Shown: positions 40,255-40,403 of the stretch, piece by piece
Layout: each line of letters opens with the position of its first letter
Position numbering within the stretch: position 1 is the first letter of the stretch
Assembly (NCBI GenBank): GCA_015486215.1
Contig: WFSA01000072.1
Coordinates: 1 to 40,403, forward strand
Source: Anaerolineae bacterium
GTDB lineage: Bacteria > Chloroflexota > Anaerolineae > Promineifilales > Promineifilaceae
DNA length: 40,403 bases
Direction of reading: 5' to 3'
Program-made: the position numbers and the translations under genes
Notes under the pieces: model-generated
The model's input: only the letters and a program-made list of their open reading frames with translations
Told to the model about the DNA's origin: nothing
Databases searched by the model: none

Positions 40255-40403
40255 AGGAATAAGACTTTATTAACTTACCCGTTTTGCCGATATTTGAGTT
40301 TTGTCGTCCCCCACCCTAACCCTCCCCCGAAGGGGGAGGGAACTTGCTCCCTCTCCCTTTGGGAGAGGGTTGGGGTGAGGGTAAAACTCCAAAGTTAAAT
40401 GGG
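40255..40403. repeat. MITE-like element, family M5, right-hand copy
   Basis: About 149 bp, nearly identical to 13998-14146, with only a few substitutions and one extra A. It is cut by the window end, so the right terminal repeat is not seen. Confidence 0.9.

Overview
The window looks like a chromosomal segment of a Chloroflexota bacterium, probably of the Anaerolineae/Ardenticatenia/Caldilineae type. This is inferred from the split Alternative Complex III (ACIII) operon, multiheme cytochromes, an exosortase with an EpsI-like tail, and a genome littered with short palindromic and MITE-like repeats. I could not run any search. No rRNA, tRNA, CRISPR array or transposase gene was seen.

Left part (1-13.8 kb): an accessory region. 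A two-gene partition-like operon (ParA ATPase plus a small protein with a ribbon-helix-helix-like C-terminus, 798-1944, minus strand) is flanked by clusters of the palindrome AATGTATACATT and by a 100-bp tandem repeat. Next to it lies a complete diversity-generating retroelement (DGR). The target is a 967-residue membrane-anchored NACHT NTPase with a C-terminal formylglycine-generating-enzyme (FGE) / C-type-lectin-fold domain (2390-5293). Its last codons form a variable repeat (VR, 5193-5269). An Avd accessory gene follows (5450-5797), then the template repeat (TR, 5904-5980), then a DGR-type reverse transcriptase on the opposite strand (6183-7241). TR and VR differ at 14 of 77 positions, and every difference falls on a TR adenine. 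Seven copies of a 28-bp palindrome are confined to 1954-7284 and separate the island's modules. Further right are an ATPase_2/DUF234-type ATPase (8303-9781), an unrecognised DNA-binding-like protein (10134-11327), a RibD-C type reductase and a di-heme peroxidase lipoprotein.

Middle part (14-23 kb): transketolase and ribulose-phosphate epimerase as a translationally coupled pair with a terminator, a small membrane protein, a trans-sulfuration enzyme, a radical-SAM protein, and a minus-strand signalling set (degenerate histidine kinase, receiver-Roadblock protein, MglA-like GTPase).

Right part (23.6-40.4 kb): a PspC-domain miniprotein, then a long minus-strand respiratory cluster. In transcription order it holds a dodecaheme cytochrome, a TPR protein, ActA (pentaheme), ActB1, ActB2, ActC, ActD, ActE and a triheme lipoprotein cytochrome, which together could make a quinol-oxidising ACIII passing electrons to periplasmic cytochromes. 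Divergent from it are a Cache-HAMP-GAF histidine kinase and a NarL-type regulator, then an exosortase-EpsI fusion. Two CCTATAGG-centred palindromes sit in the divergent intergenic region.

Two window-wide patterns stand out. The octamer ACGGCCGT occurs about 60 times (about 0.6 expected), mostly inside genes and almost absent from the DGR island. Several families of 80-160 bp inverted-repeat elements fill nearly every long intergenic gap.
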